35,735 nucleotides of DNA from NCBI GenBank assembly GCA_910587375.1, contig CAJULR010000005.1, positions 1-35,735 on the forward strand, in the 5' to 3' direction. Each line of letters begins with the position of its first letter. Within the stretch, counting starts at the first letter, position 1. Below the pieces are notes generated by a model. That model was given only the letters and a program-made list of their open reading frames with translations. It was not told the origin of the DNA and searched no databases. This stretch comes from Candidatus Gastranaerophilales bacterium (GTDB lineage: Bacteria > Cyanobacteriota > Vampirovibrionia > Gastranaerophilales > Gastranaerophilaceae). This document shows positions 15,990 to 23,590 of the stretch, piece after piece. Position numbers and translations under genes: made by a program.

Positions 15990-16346
15990 CTACACCTTTA
16001 TTGAAGATTGCATTGAAGAAATGTTCGCTGCAATGCTTGCAAGCCTGGACATATCCCCGCCGCAATATTGGGTGGCGATTTTTTTCAGGGAGGTTGTAAT
16101 TATGTCGTTGCTTGAGTATGCAGTTCTGTAGTAAAACTTTTTGCCTTGTTTAATTCTTAATAAAATCTCTTTTTCATAAAGTCTGTCCATAACCGTTTTA
16201 ATTGTGGTGTAGGCCCTTTTTGTGCTGTCTGATTGGTTTATATATTCAAAAACATCCTTTACGGAATTTTTATAAATGCCGCATTTTTCAAGTTCCCATA
16301 AAGAGTTTAAAATTATACTCTCAAGTGATCCATGTTTTAAATTCAT
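15990..16346 (-). CDS. BlaI/MecI-like winged-helix repressor
   Basis: The 118-residue protein matches the BlaI/MecI layout: LESIILNSLWELEKCG (first helix), SVKDVFEYIN, then the recognition helix region AYTTIKTVMDRLYEKEIL and the wing IKQGKKFYYRTAYS. In the family these are small dimeric repressors, often freed by proteolysis from a membrane sensor. No BlaR-type sensor protease is encoded beside it. The ATG at 16346 is chosen because AAGGGA lies about ten bases upstream. A GTG at 16379 would add eleven residues with no family similarity. A promoter-like TATAAT lies at 16466-16461, giving an mRNA leader of about 110 bases. Probable targets are its own operon, including the TadE-like gene. Confidence 0.78.
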   Translation of the reverse strand: MNLKHGSLESIILNSLWELEKCGIYKNSVKDVFEYINQSDSTKRAYTTIKTVMDRLYEKEILLRIKQGKKFYYRTAYSSNDIITTSLKKIATQYCGGDMSRLASIAANISSMQSSIKV

Positions 16347-16362
16347 TATTAAAATTCCCTTT

Positions 16363-16428
16363 TTATTTAATATCAACACTTATGCCATTTTGCCCGCAAC
16401 ATGTGGCTTTTTGGCCGGGGCTTTTCAA
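16363..16428 (-). CDS. Possible 21-residue leader peptide before the BlaI-like gene
   Basis: A TTG-started reading frame of 22 codons, including TAA, lies in the leader of the BlaI-like gene. GGGGGC is about ten bases upstream. The peptide contains KATCCGQNG. Evidence is only the open frame and the purine-rich site, so it may not be translated. Confidence 0.18.
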   Translation of the reverse strand: MKSPGQKATCCGQNGISVDIK

Positions 16429-16460
16429 GCAGTTACTGCCCCCATGATTTTATTACTACT

Positions 16461-16466
16461 ATTATA
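16461..16466 (-). promoter_or_regulatory. Probable -10 box of the BlaI-like operon
   Basis: TATAAT reads on the minus strand, with transcription expected from about 16454. The ~110-base leader contains a small palindrome GCAGT-T-ACTGC at 16429-16439, which could be an operator. No good -35 was found. Confidence 0.35.
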
Positions 16467-16561
16467 ACACTTATGAAAAAAATTAAAAGAAAAACTTTTG
16501 CGGCGCATGGAATTAAACTTAACAAAAATTAACAATAATCTTTCAGCATTGCACCAAGCTT

Positions 16562-17119
16562 TTAGGCGTCATACACAAATTTTGCCTGGAGTGGGTATTC
16601 CTTAAAACCATTTTTTCTGTAAAATCCAACAGCCCTGGGGTTTGAATAAAGAAAAATCTGTTTTCCTTTGAAAATTTTTTTCATAGAATCAAGCATTCCA
16701 GTTCCGATGTGGGAAAATTTATACTTTTTAAAAAAGGAATCCATGGGAGAATTAGGTTTCACTTGCAGATATTCAATTTCAGCCGTATCTGTCACATTCA
16801 CCTGCGCCAAAGCCAAAACGTCCTCAGATTCCAAGTTTTCAAGGTCTTTCTTTTAGGTTGTAAGTGCGTAAAATTTTGTATTTCTGCCCTCATCTTCATT
16901 ATATTCACACGCACAATAGCTCATATAAGAATGAATCATCTCCGGGTATAAATCGGGAGTTTCCCAAGTTCCTGCAATGTTATAAACAGCCTCAAGGTCT
17001 TTTTCATTCATAGGATCAAGTTCCACAAAAGAAACCTTTGAAGGGGTCACCTTTGCGTCTTTAAATGCAACTTTTTGAATTGTCGCAGAATTTATATACT
17101 TCGCACCAAATGTAATCAT
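16562..17119 (-). pseudogene. GNAT-family acetyltransferase interrupted by an in-frame TAA
   Basis: Two consecutive segments in one frame, 17119-16856 (88 residues) and 16852-16562 (96 residues), are separated only by TAA at 16855-16853. Together they align end to end with the intact paralogue at 18789-18211. Shared blocks are SF(V/I)ELDP at the N-terminus, NTKFYA(L/I)TT just before the stop, LA(L/V)A(Q/E)V just after it, and (V/A)(G/E)FY(R/K)KNGFK at the end, the usual GNAT C-terminal motif. The paralogue has CAA (Gln) exactly where TAA stands here, and no bases are gained or lost, so one C-to-T change explains the break. An ATG at 16834 could restart the second part but has no good ribosome binding site. 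The gene follows the 334-residue protein by three bases. Confidence 0.75.
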
Positions 17120-17122
17120 AAT

Positions 17123-18127
17123 TTATCGTTTTTCGCTTTCTATAAGCTCATTTTCAATTTTTGTCATAAAGGCAGTAAATTTGCTTTTGGGCAATGCTTT
17201 TTTAAGGTCCTTTAAATCGCCGACAATATAACGTTTGTTTTCGGGCAAATAAATTCTAAATAAAAGTCTTTTCTTAAAAAGTTTGCCAGGCTTTTCTTTT
17301 GGAACAACAAAAGAAACCATGGCCTTTGGCGGAAAATCAATCGCCTGTAATTCAGGACAAATATCCTTTATATATCCAAGGTAATTATTGCTTCCCGGGA
17401 CAATTTCCTTCGGCTCATTATACGGATTATTCTTTTCAAGCGTATTAAACGAAACAATTGCTCCATAGGAAGCCGGTATCTTTTCAATATCGCAAACAAC
17501 ATTAAAACTTGGGTCAATAAAGAGAGCGCCATCAAAAAGGACACCGCCGTCATAATCTTCTATATCGCGAAGGTTTTCATCATAATTTAAATTTCTTATG
17601 CCCTCAATTTGCGCGTCATTTTTTGCACTTCGCTTTATCATAACAATACAAACGTGCTCGTCAAAATCATATTTTGTACCCGAAAAAGAAAATACAAGAG
17701 GCGTATAATCATCCTTAAATTTCTCGCCAAGAATTGTTCCGACCTTATGAGCAAGTTCTTCACAGACCCCGGTCATGGTTTTGCCGTCATTTTCCGTGTA
17801 ATATCCGTCAAGAAAAAATTTTTCACCATCTTTTTTAATCTTTAATCTATCCGGATTTTCTAAAATATCCGCTTTACCGTAATGACAACAGGAACAAACC
17901 TTGCGTGCTTCTTGCTTTACATCGTCTGCTGTTACCCGCTTTCTTGCACAAAAAGGAACAATTGAAGAAACAAAAACATAATTTGAAAATCCAAAATTTT
18001 CCTTCTGGTTTAACAGCATTTTTGCATTATTTTTGAAAGCAAGCGGTTTTGTGCTGTTATTCTCCTTTGAAAGATTGGATTTTAGGGGTACAAAATTTCT
18101 AATGGGACAAATTTTCATAGCCCCCAT
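17123..18127 (-). CDS. Unknown protein with a possible Cys-His-Asp triad
   Basis: I do not recognise the family of this 334-residue protein. The central part has GVCEELA (Cys122), DEHVCIVM (His158) and ALFIDPSFN (Asp205), in the order and local context seen in papain-fold enzymes such as transglutaminase-like and C58-type cysteine peptidases, where the Asp sits in a DP turn. The region around residue 80 has clustered cysteines (CSCCHYG), possibly metal-binding or disulfide. The first ~60 residues are polar with no clear signal peptide. The C-terminal ~80 residues are basic. The start ATG at 18127 is supported by AGGGGAG four bases upstream. The gene is sandwiched between two GNAT paralogues on the same strand. 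The enzymatic assignment is an inference from three short motifs. Confidence 0.65.
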   Translation of the reverse strand: MGAMKICPIRNFVPLKSNLSKENNSTKPLAFKNNAKMLLNQKENFGFSNYVFVSSIVPFCARKRVTADDVKQEARKVCSCCHYGKADILENPDRLKIKKDGEKFFLDGYYTENDGKTMTGVCEELAHKVGTILGEKFKDDYTPLVFSFSGTKYDFDEHVCIVMIKRSAKNDAQIEGIRNLNYDENLRDIEDYDGGVLFDGALFIDPSFNVVCDIEKIPASYGAIVSFNTLEKNNPYNEPKEIVPGSNNYLGYIKDICPELQAIDFPPKAMVSFVVPKEKPGKLFKKRLLFRIYLPENKRYIVGDLKDLKKALPKSKFTAFMTKIENELIESEKR

Positions 18128-18210
18128 ATAACTCCCCTAAATTTTAATTTTTGCCCAAATGATTTTTGCCGCCAATATACACCTATGAAAAAACATTCAA
18201 AAAAGAAAGG

Positions 18211-18789
18211 TTATGCCTCATAAATCATATTTATTTTATTATACCCTTCATCCTTCAAATGCGTTAATTTAAAGCCGTTTTTCTTATAAAATTCAACAGC
18301 AGAAAGTGCAGAATCAACAACTATATTCTTATTTTTAGAGATATTCTTAAGTGAATCCAAAAGTGCTGTGCCTACATACTTAAATCTTGAATTAGAATCG
18401 CTATCATTATTATGTTTTGGTTCCACATGTAGAAATTTAAGTTCAAGTTTATCTTTGTCTAATTCTTCAACCTCTGCAACAGCAAGCATATCATCGGTTT
18501 TTGGATTATTAAAATTGTCTTTTTGTGTCGTTATTGCATAAAACTTTGTATTTGGTGCGCCTTTTGAAAAACCGCGTCTTGCGCAAAACATAAAAAATAG
18601 ATACCTGATATCCAAATAGCTGTCTTTTAAATTCCATTTTTCACACACGCCATGCACAGCCTCTAAATCAACCTTATTTTTTGGGTCAAGCTCAATAAAA
18701 GAAACTTCAACATCCTTTTTAGTATCTTTTTTATGGTCATTTTTTTGAACCAAAGCTGATGAAATATATGTTGCGCCAAATGAAATCAT
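18211..18789 (-). CDS. GNAT-family N-acetyltransferase (intact paralogue)
   Basis: The 192-residue soluble protein has a GNAT-like arrangement: an N-terminal strand SFIELDPKNKVDLEAV, central LAVAEVEELD and LELKFLHVEP (strand 4 and the approach to acetyl-CoA), and the family's C-terminal SAVEFYKKNGFKL. A canonical Q/RxxGxG/A acetyl-CoA loop is degenerate (FKYVGTALLDSL near residue 137). The ATG at 18789 is preferred over 18810 because GAAAGG lies eight bases upstream and because the broken paralogue begins at the matching residue (MI(S/T)FGA). It is the intact copy of the gene interrupted at 17119-16562. The substrate is unknown. Confidence 0.75.
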   Translation of the reverse strand: MISFGATYISSALVQKNDHKKDTKKDVEVSFIELDPKNKVDLEAVHGVCEKWNLKDSYLDIRYLFFMFCARRGFSKGAPNTKFYAITTQKDNFNNPKTDDMLAVAEVEELDKDKLELKFLHVEPKHNNDSDSNSRFKYVGTALLDSLKNISKNKNIVVDSALSAVEFYKKNGFKLTHLKDEGYNKINMIYEA

Positions 18790-18856
18790 AAGAAAACCTT
18801 TCTTTTGCATTAAAACGCGTAATTATTTTTCTTTGACACAAAAACTTTTTGGCTTG

Positions 18857-20602
18857 TTATTCAAGCATGCTTTTGCTTCTAAGCTTTTTATGGAAAGTGA
18901 CAGCAAAACGATGGGCTTCATCCCTTACGCGCTGAAAAAGATGAAGCGCCGGGGATTTCACAGGAAAAATCACAGGTTTTGTTTGATTTGGCTTGAACAC
19001 CTCTTCCTCCCTTTTTGCAAGGGAAACAAGGTCAATATTTAAATCAAATTCCTTCATAATTTGATAAACACTTGAAAGCTGGCCTTTTCCGCCATCAATT
19101 ATAATTAAATCCGGCGGCGTTTCATCCCCGTTTTTAATTCTTTTAAATCTGCGGGATAAAACCTCTCTCATACTCTTAAAATCATCCACTTCGCCTTTTT
19201 TAATCGTTCGAAGTTTATAGTGTCTGTAGCCGGATTTTTTAGGCATTCCGTTTTCAAAGAAAACACGGCTTGCAACAGTGTTCGTGCCTTGAATATGCGA
19301 AATGTCATAACATTCAATTGTATGTGGGAATTTTTTCAAGCCCAATTTTTCCTGGATATAAGCCCCAACTTCATTGTAATCGTTTTGAAGTTCTGCAAGC
19401 TCTTTTAAGCGCAGCTGTTCAATATTGAACTGTGCGTTTTTCTGCGCTAAGGCCAAAATTTCCTCTTCTTTTTTGTTTTTTGGCGCGCAAAGCGTCACTT
19501 TCTTGTCAGCCCTTCCTGAAAGCCATTTTTCATAAACCTCTTTATCATCAGGCAAAGTGTTCATTATTATTGCCTTTGGAATATCGAAATCATTTAAAAT
19601 CGAATAATACTCACGCATTACAGCCTTTGAAACTTCTGAAAAATCTAAACTGCCGCTTGATTCTTTTCCATTAGCCGCTGTTTCAGCCTCTTTGCCGGCG
19701 TCTTTTGAGGCCTCCGCCCCAAGAGCTTCAGAATATTTTGAAAAATCAAAATCTTTTTTATTTATAAGCCGCCCTTCGCGAATTTCCAAAATGCTTACAG
19801 AATAAAGGTTTCCCTCCTTCACCATTCCGATAAAATCCTGATTTAACTTTGAATTTTCAGAAACAATTTTCTGTTTTTCCATCGTCTTTTTAACATCAAG
19901 ATAAGAGTTTCGATACCTTGCCGCCTTTTCAAATTCAAGGTTTTTAGAATGCTTTTTCATCTCAAGTTCAAGCGCCTTCAAAAGCTCTGTCTGCCTTCCG
20001 GATAAAAACATCTCGGCGTCTTTTAAGATTTTTTTATACTCCACGCTTGATATCATTTTTTGACAAGGCGCCGTGCATTGGCCTATGTCATAATAAAGAC
20101 AGGGCCTCGAGTTAAACTTTGGGGTTTTACATTTTTTCAAAGGAAAAATTTTTCCAAGCAATTCTAAAGTGGCCCACATTGCCCTTGAATCCGTATAAGG
20201 CCCGAAATATTTCCCTTTTTGCGGGTTTTTATTTGCTTTTCTTACAACTGTAATCCTTGGATATTCTTCATCTGTCACCAAAAAATAAGGAAATTTCTTA
20301 TCATCCTTAAGCAAAATGTTATATCTTGGCTTATATTTCTTGATTAATTCTGCTTCTAAAATAAGTGCTTCAACCTCTGAATCCACAACAATACACTCAA
20401 TTTTGGCGATTTTTGGCACCATAACATTAACTTTGATTGAGTCATTTGATGTAAAATAGCTTTTCACGCGGTTAAAAAGATTTTTTGCCTTGCCAACATA
20501 AATCACCTCACCTTTTGAATCATAATACTGATAACACCCGGGAAGCTTTGGCATCATTTTTACCTGTTCCAGCACAAATTTTGAAACACCTGTTTTTGGC
20601 AT
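18857..20602 (-). CDS. uvrC: UvrC excinuclease subunit lacking the C-terminal HhH domain
   Basis: UvrC makes both cuts around DNA lesions in the UvrABC system. The 581-residue protein has the GIY-YIG domain (GCYQYYD...VIYVGKAKNLFNRV, about 22-46; 3' incision), a Cys pair region (CLYYDIGQCTAPC), the UVR motif that binds UvrB (FEKAARYRN, about 224-232), and the RNase H-like endonuclease with Asp433 (CYDISH), Asp473/474 (VDDF), Asp503 (DGGKGQ) and His564 (RDEAHRF). It stops about 17 residues after that His, at KKLRSKSMLE, where UvrC proteins normally continue into two helix-hairpin-helix motifs. An Ala/Glu/Lys-rich insert lies at about 293-320. It follows DUF192 by three bases, with AGGAGG eleven bases upstream of its ATG. 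Confidence 0.93.
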   Translation of the reverse strand: MPKTGVSKFVLEQVKMMPKLPGCYQYYDSKGEVIYVGKAKNLFNRVKSYFTSNDSIKVNVMVPKIAKIECIVVDSEVEALILEAELIKKYKPRYNILLKDDKKFPYFLVTDEEYPRITVVRKANKNPQKGKYFGPYTDSRAMWATLELLGKIFPLKKCKTPKFNSRPCLYYDIGQCTAPCQKMISSVEYKKILKDAEMFLSGRQTELLKALELEMKKHSKNLEFEKAARYRNSYLDVKKTMEKQKIVSENSKLNQDFIGMVKEGNLYSVSILEIREGRLINKKDFDFSKYSEALGAEASKDAGKEAETAANGKESSGSLDFSEVSKAVMREYYSILNDFDIPKAIIMNTLPDDKEVYEKWLSGRADKKVTLCAPKNKKEEEILALAQKNAQFNIEQLRLKELAELQNDYNEVGAYIQEKLGLKKFPHTIECYDISHIQGTNTVASRVFFENGMPKKSGYRHYKLRTIKKGEVDDFKSMREVLSRRFKRIKNGDETPPDLIIIDGGKGQLSSVYQIMKEFDLNIDLVSLAKREEEVFKPNQTKPVIFPVKSPALHLFQRVRDEAHRFAVTFHKKLRSKSMLE

Positions 20603-20605
20603 AAG

Positions 20606-20956
20606 CTATTTAGCCTCCTTTGTTTCAATAATTTCCACCGTATCGTCCCCTAAAAAAGAAACAGGCTCACCCAAATATTCAATCAAAATTTTTGTATTAA
20701 AAACCGGAGGGAGGATTTTATTCCGTGGAACATTTGAAAAATGATTTAAGATTTTTCCATTTTTGCCGATAAATAAAGCATTAAAAGGAATGACACAAAA
20801 AAAAGAATGAATAGAGCTGCAATCCTTGAACACAAGGGCGTCACAGCCGATTTCTTTTTTAAACATCAGCCCCGATAATCTTTCAAAAAAAGATTCCATA
20901 AGCCTCGCTTTTTCAAAAAGCACATCACCGTTTAACAAAACTTTACAAAATCTCAT
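20606..20956 (-). CDS. DUF192 family protein
   Basis: The 116-residue protein has the DUF192 pattern: FFERLSGLMFKKEIG, then SIHSFFCVIPFNALFIGKNGKIL, where most members have W-M-x-N-T-x-I-P-L-D, and NVPRNKILPPV. The family is a small beta-barrel of unknown biochemical role, often exported. This one has no signal peptide when begun at the ATG 20956, which is supported by AAGGA five bases upstream. An in-frame start at 20986 adds ten residues with no such support. It is the first gene of a two-gene unit with uvrC; the stop and the uvrC start are three bases apart. Any link to DNA repair is positional only. Confidence 0.8.
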   Translation of the reverse strand: MRFCKVLLNGDVLFEKARLMESFFERLSGLMFKKEIGCDALVFKDCSSIHSFFCVIPFNALFIGKNGKILNHFSNVPRNKILPPVFNTKILIEYLGEPVSFLGDDTVEIIETKEAK

Positions 20957-20997
20957 ACTTTTCCTTATTTGCACCTTTAAAAGCAAGAAAACTTTGA

Positions 20998-21019
20998 TAT
21001 AATTAAATCATACTATAAT
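20998..21019 (+). promoter_or_regulatory. Two -10-like hexamers upstream of the small gene at 21156
   Basis: TATAAT occurs at 20998-21003 and again at 21014-21019 in the 199-base divergent region between the DUF192-uvrC unit and the plus-strand gene. Use of either would give a leader of about 130-145 bases. The remaining leader, 21020-21140, shows no gene or strong hairpin. Confidence 0.3.
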
Positions 21020-21155
21020 TGTCGCATACAACAAATTTTTAAAAACATCACCAAAATTATACCCCAAAATTCAGTCCTTAAAAACCGTCTTCAAATCAAT
21101 TGCTTTCAAAAGAAGCGTAAAAATTGCAGTTTACTTAAAACAAGAGGCAATAAAT

Positions 21156-21452
21156 ATGGCAGAAAACACCGTTTTAGAATTTAGAATTGACGAAGCTAAT
21201 GTCCAAAGCGCCTGGCTTAAAACGCTGTACGACCTTGTGGATGAACTAAACTGCAAGTGTCAGACGTTTTTTGAGGAAAAATACAGCGCCGCAAGAAAAT
21301 GTTTCGCACAAACAAGAGTTGTAAAGGTAACAGGTTCAAACCCAATGCTCGGCTGGCTTAAGCTTAGAATGGAAAGGTATGATCATTTTGTAAATTCACT
21401 AAATGAATATGCCGAATTCTATTCTTCTTCGCTTGATACAGAAGAAGGCTAA
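21156..21452 (+). CDS. Small hypothetical protein, helical
   Basis: The 98-residue soluble protein has no family that I recognise. It looks mostly helical, with aromatic and basic residues in the middle (RKCFAQTRVVKV) and a helix GWLKLRMERYDHFVNSLNEY near the end. A ribosome binding site AGAGG lies eight bases before the ATG. It stands alone between a divergent promoter region and the convergent bL25 gene. Codon use resembles its neighbours, so it is likely a real resident gene. Confidence 0.65.
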   Translation: MAENTVLEFRIDEANVQSAWLKTLYDLVDELNCKCQTFFEEKYSAARKCFAQTRVVKVTGSNPMLGWLKLRMERYDHFVNSLNEYAEFYSSSLDTEEG

Positions 21453-21501
21453 AACCCGGCATATATAAAGCTTTTAAGCATTTCAAAAGCGTGACGCTAT
21501 G

Positions 21502-21789
21502 TTACACAGTTTTAAATTCAACGTTCATAACAGTGTTTGTTGAATAGTGCATTTGCGCTTCTTGAACAACGGTTTTGAATTTTTCTTTACCGACTGCAAT
21601 TTCATAAACCGCTTCAGGAGCATTTTTGTACGCCATTTTAAACTCATGTGCGTCAATTTGAATGCTTTTTGATTCCATACCTTTGCCATAAACAGTTGCA
21701 GGAAGAAGGCCTTCTGCTCTTAATTGGCGCGGGTTTTTATCTTGCACTCTGTCGTTTGCTTCGATTTTAACAATTGTTTGTTCGCTCAT
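21502..21789 (-). CDS. rplY: 50S ribosomal protein bL25
   Basis: The protein binds 5S rRNA in the large subunit. At 95 residues it is the short, E. coli-like form without the C-terminal CTC domain. Recognisable parts are RQLRAEGLLPATVYGKGMESK, the conserved RNA-binding loop, followed by strand-rich sequence IQIDAHEFKMAYK and FKTVVQEAQMHY. GGAG lies about ten bases before the ATG. It is a single gene, divergent from folP across 75 bases. Confidence 0.9.
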   Translation of the reverse strand: MSEQTIVKIEANDRVQDKNPRQLRAEGLLPATVYGKGMESKSIQIDAHEFKMAYKNAPEAVYEIAVGKEKFKTVVQEAQMHYSTNTVMNVEFKTV

Positions 21790-21852
21790 TTTTATTTCTC
21801 CAAAAATTAATTTATTTGTAATAATATATCGTATGTTACTCTATTATATTTG

Positions 21853-21858
21853 TAAAAT
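21853..21858 (+). promoter_or_regulatory. -10-like box giving a leaderless start for folP
   Basis: TAAAAT ends six bases before the ATG at 21865, so the expected transcription start is the A of the ATG. No Shine-Dalgarno sequence is present. Confidence 0.45.
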
Positions 21859-21864
21859 AGCAAA

Positions 21865-23091
21865 ATGCAATTTAAAGTAAGAAGAATTTTAAGCGAAAAT
21901 ATTCAAAACGAAATCCAAAAAATAGGTTTTAGCCCGTCATACCTTAGTTTTGGGGCAAATAAACATAAGTTTTTAAATATTAAAATTTATAATCAAAAAC
22001 CCGAAGCAGCCACAATTATAAAACAAACGGCCCTATCTTCAGGCACAGACGCTGCAGTTCACAGGGGAGTTTTAGACCATAGCGCTGAGCTTTCAGATGT
22101 TATATTATCAGGAACCATAGCCCAGCTTCAAAATGTTGCACAGAAATTAAAATTACAACAGTTTTCGCTTAATAGAATTTCTGATGAAATTTTAAAACAG
22201 ATTGAAATTTTTGAAAGAAATTCAAGATTTCTAAGCACTTACGATAATTCTGACACTTTAAGCACAAAAAAGCATTGCCCAAAAATAATGGGAATTTTAA
22301 ACATAACAGAAAACTCTTTTTCAGACGGCGGCAAATTTTTAGACCCAAAATGTGCCATCGAACACGTATACAAAATGATTGAGGAAGGTGCTCAAATTAT
22401 TGATATTGGCGCAGAAAGCACCCGCCCTGGAAGTGAAGCTGTGCCTTCTGATGTTGAAATCCAAAGAATAATGCCTATTTTAAAAGAAATAAGGTCAAAT
22501 TCAGCGTGCAAAAACATCCAAATTAGTATAGATACAAGAAATTCAGCCACGGCAGCGGCGGCAGCAGATTTGGGCGTAGACATTATAAACGACGTTTCAG
22601 GCCTTGCGTATGACAAGAATATGGCAAAAATCATACAAAAAACAGGCTTAGATGTTGTTATAATGCACTCAAGGGGCACACCAAAAGATATGGATACCCT
22701 TTGCAATTACAAAAACGCAACGGAAGAGGTTTATTTTGAACTTTTAGAAAGAGTTCAAACTGCGCTCAATGAGGGCATATCGCCTGAAAAAATAATCATA
22801 GACCCCGGGTTTGGCTTTGCAAAAAATAATGAACAAAATTTTGAAATTATATCTAAAATTGAAGAATTTAAAAGTGCTGGCTTTAAGCTTCTTTGCGGGC
22901 TTTCAAGAAAAAGGTTTATAAAAAGCCTCCTTAAAAACTCAAATATTCAAGACGAAACCAACCTGGAAACTTTGGATTTTCTTACGGCACAAACAAGTTT
23001 TTATTTTGCACTCAAAGGGGTTGATATTATTCGTGTGCACAATGTTTTAAAAACAAGGCAAGCTCTTGATTTAGCGGAAAAACTTATTTAA
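21865..23091 (+). CDS. folP: Dihydropteroate synthase with N-terminal extension
   Basis: FolP condenses para-aminobenzoate with dihydropterin pyrophosphate in folate synthesis. The catalytic TIM barrel starts near residue 138: KIMGILNITENSFSDGGKF, IDIGAESTRPGSEAV, ISIDTRNSATA, IINDVSGLAYD, VIMHSRGTP, IIIDPGFGFAKN, LLCGLSRKRFI and IIRVHNV. The Asn of the NIT motif that helps bind Mg-pyrophosphate is kept; the loop reads T-E-N-S rather than the commonest T-P-D-S. The first ~135 residues are an extra domain ending in a Gln/Leu-rich helix, as in some longer bacterial DHPS proteins of about 400 residues. It converges with the CxxCC gene, with one base between stops. Confidence 0.94.
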   Translation: MQFKVRRILSENIQNEIQKIGFSPSYLSFGANKHKFLNIKIYNQKPEAATIIKQTALSSGTDAAVHRGVLDHSAELSDVILSGTIAQLQNVAQKLKLQQFSLNRISDEILKQIEIFERNSRFLSTYDNSDTLSTKKHCPKIMGILNITENSFSDGGKFLDPKCAIEHVYKMIEEGAQIIDIGAESTRPGSEAVPSDVEIQRIMPILKEIRSNSACKNIQISIDTRNSATAAAAADLGVDIINDVSGLAYDKNMAKIIQKTGLDVVIMHSRGTPKDMDTLCNYKNATEEVYFELLERVQTALNEGISPEKIIIDPGFGFAKNNEQNFEIISKIEEFKSAGFKLLCGLSRKRFIKSLLKNSNIQDETNLETLDFLTAQTSFYFALKGVDIIRVHNVLKTRQALDLAEKLI

Positions 23092-23092
23092 C

Positions 23093-23590
23093 TTATGCTT
23101 CGTTTTTAGTTTTTATCCGGGCTTTTTTAGCACTTTTGTTTAAAACATCGCTAAATTTTTCAATAGGTTCAAACCTGTAACCGCAACCTTCCGCAAGGGT
23201 TCCGCCCATTTTTAAAATTTCTTCCATAGGATAATCACGACAAATTTTTGCACGCTTTTTATGAATTTTACACATTTTTGTAGTTTCATCCAAATTTTTG
23301 CACGCAAAAAGCAGCCCTACTTCGTCTTTTCCTATAATTTCAAGGTCAAAATAAAACGGGTGCAAGGGTTTCAGCCTGTTGAAAAGTTTTTCATCAGAAA
23401 TAAAGGCTTTGCCGTGCTTTACATAGATGTTTTTACAGCACCTGCCGCAACAATTACATTTTCCAATCCTGTAATACTTTCTTCTTAAAATTTTTAAGTG
23501 CCAAAAATCTTTGACGGTTTTTGTAAACTTTTGTAAACCTGGAGATATCTTGGGAAGGAATTTAAAAATCAAAATCGGAAAAATCCTCAT
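23093..23590 (-). CDS. YkgJ-like CxxCxxCC cysteine-cluster protein
   Basis: The 165-residue protein belongs by motif to the YkgJ group of putative zinc- or iron-chelating proteins. CNCCGRCC at residues 45-52 is the N-terminal Cys cluster. The distal ligands are in CKNLDETTKMCKIHKKR and ICRDYP, with another Cys in EGCGYRF. The first 40 residues are hydrophobic/basic and could associate with membrane or nucleic acid. No enzymatic activity is established for the group. Its start overlaps the end of the acidic-protein gene by 29 bases, so the two are probably translated from one mRNA. A shorter start inside the protein cannot be excluded. Confidence 0.8.
   Translation of the reverse strand: MRIFPILIFKFLPKISPGLQKFTKTVKDFWHLKILRRKYYRIGKCNCCGRCCKNIYVKHGKAFISDEKLFNRLKPLHPFYFDLEIIGKDEVGLLFACKNLDETTKMCKIHKKRAKICRDYPMEEILKMGGTLAEGCGYRFEPIEKFSDVLNKSAKKARIKTKNEA

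Noticed and set aside
16347..16454. BlaI-like gene leader as a riboswitch
   Set aside because: It has small GC-rich repeats and a palindrome but matches no riboswitch core that I know. No expression platform is visible.
16853..17119. TAA read as a sense codon (altered genetic code)
   Set aside because: TAA ends many other genes of the window at their expected family lengths, so only this gene would be affected.
21470..21490. Hairpin GCTTTT/AAAAGC between two convergent genes as a terminator
   Set aside because: The stem is weak, with only six AT-rich pairs, and there is no T-run on either side.
21865..23091. TENS instead of TPDS in the DHPS loop as a sulfonamide-resistance mutation
   Set aside because: These positions vary among natural DHPS families. 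The Mg/pyrophosphate Asn is kept, and no claim about resistance is possible from sequence alone.
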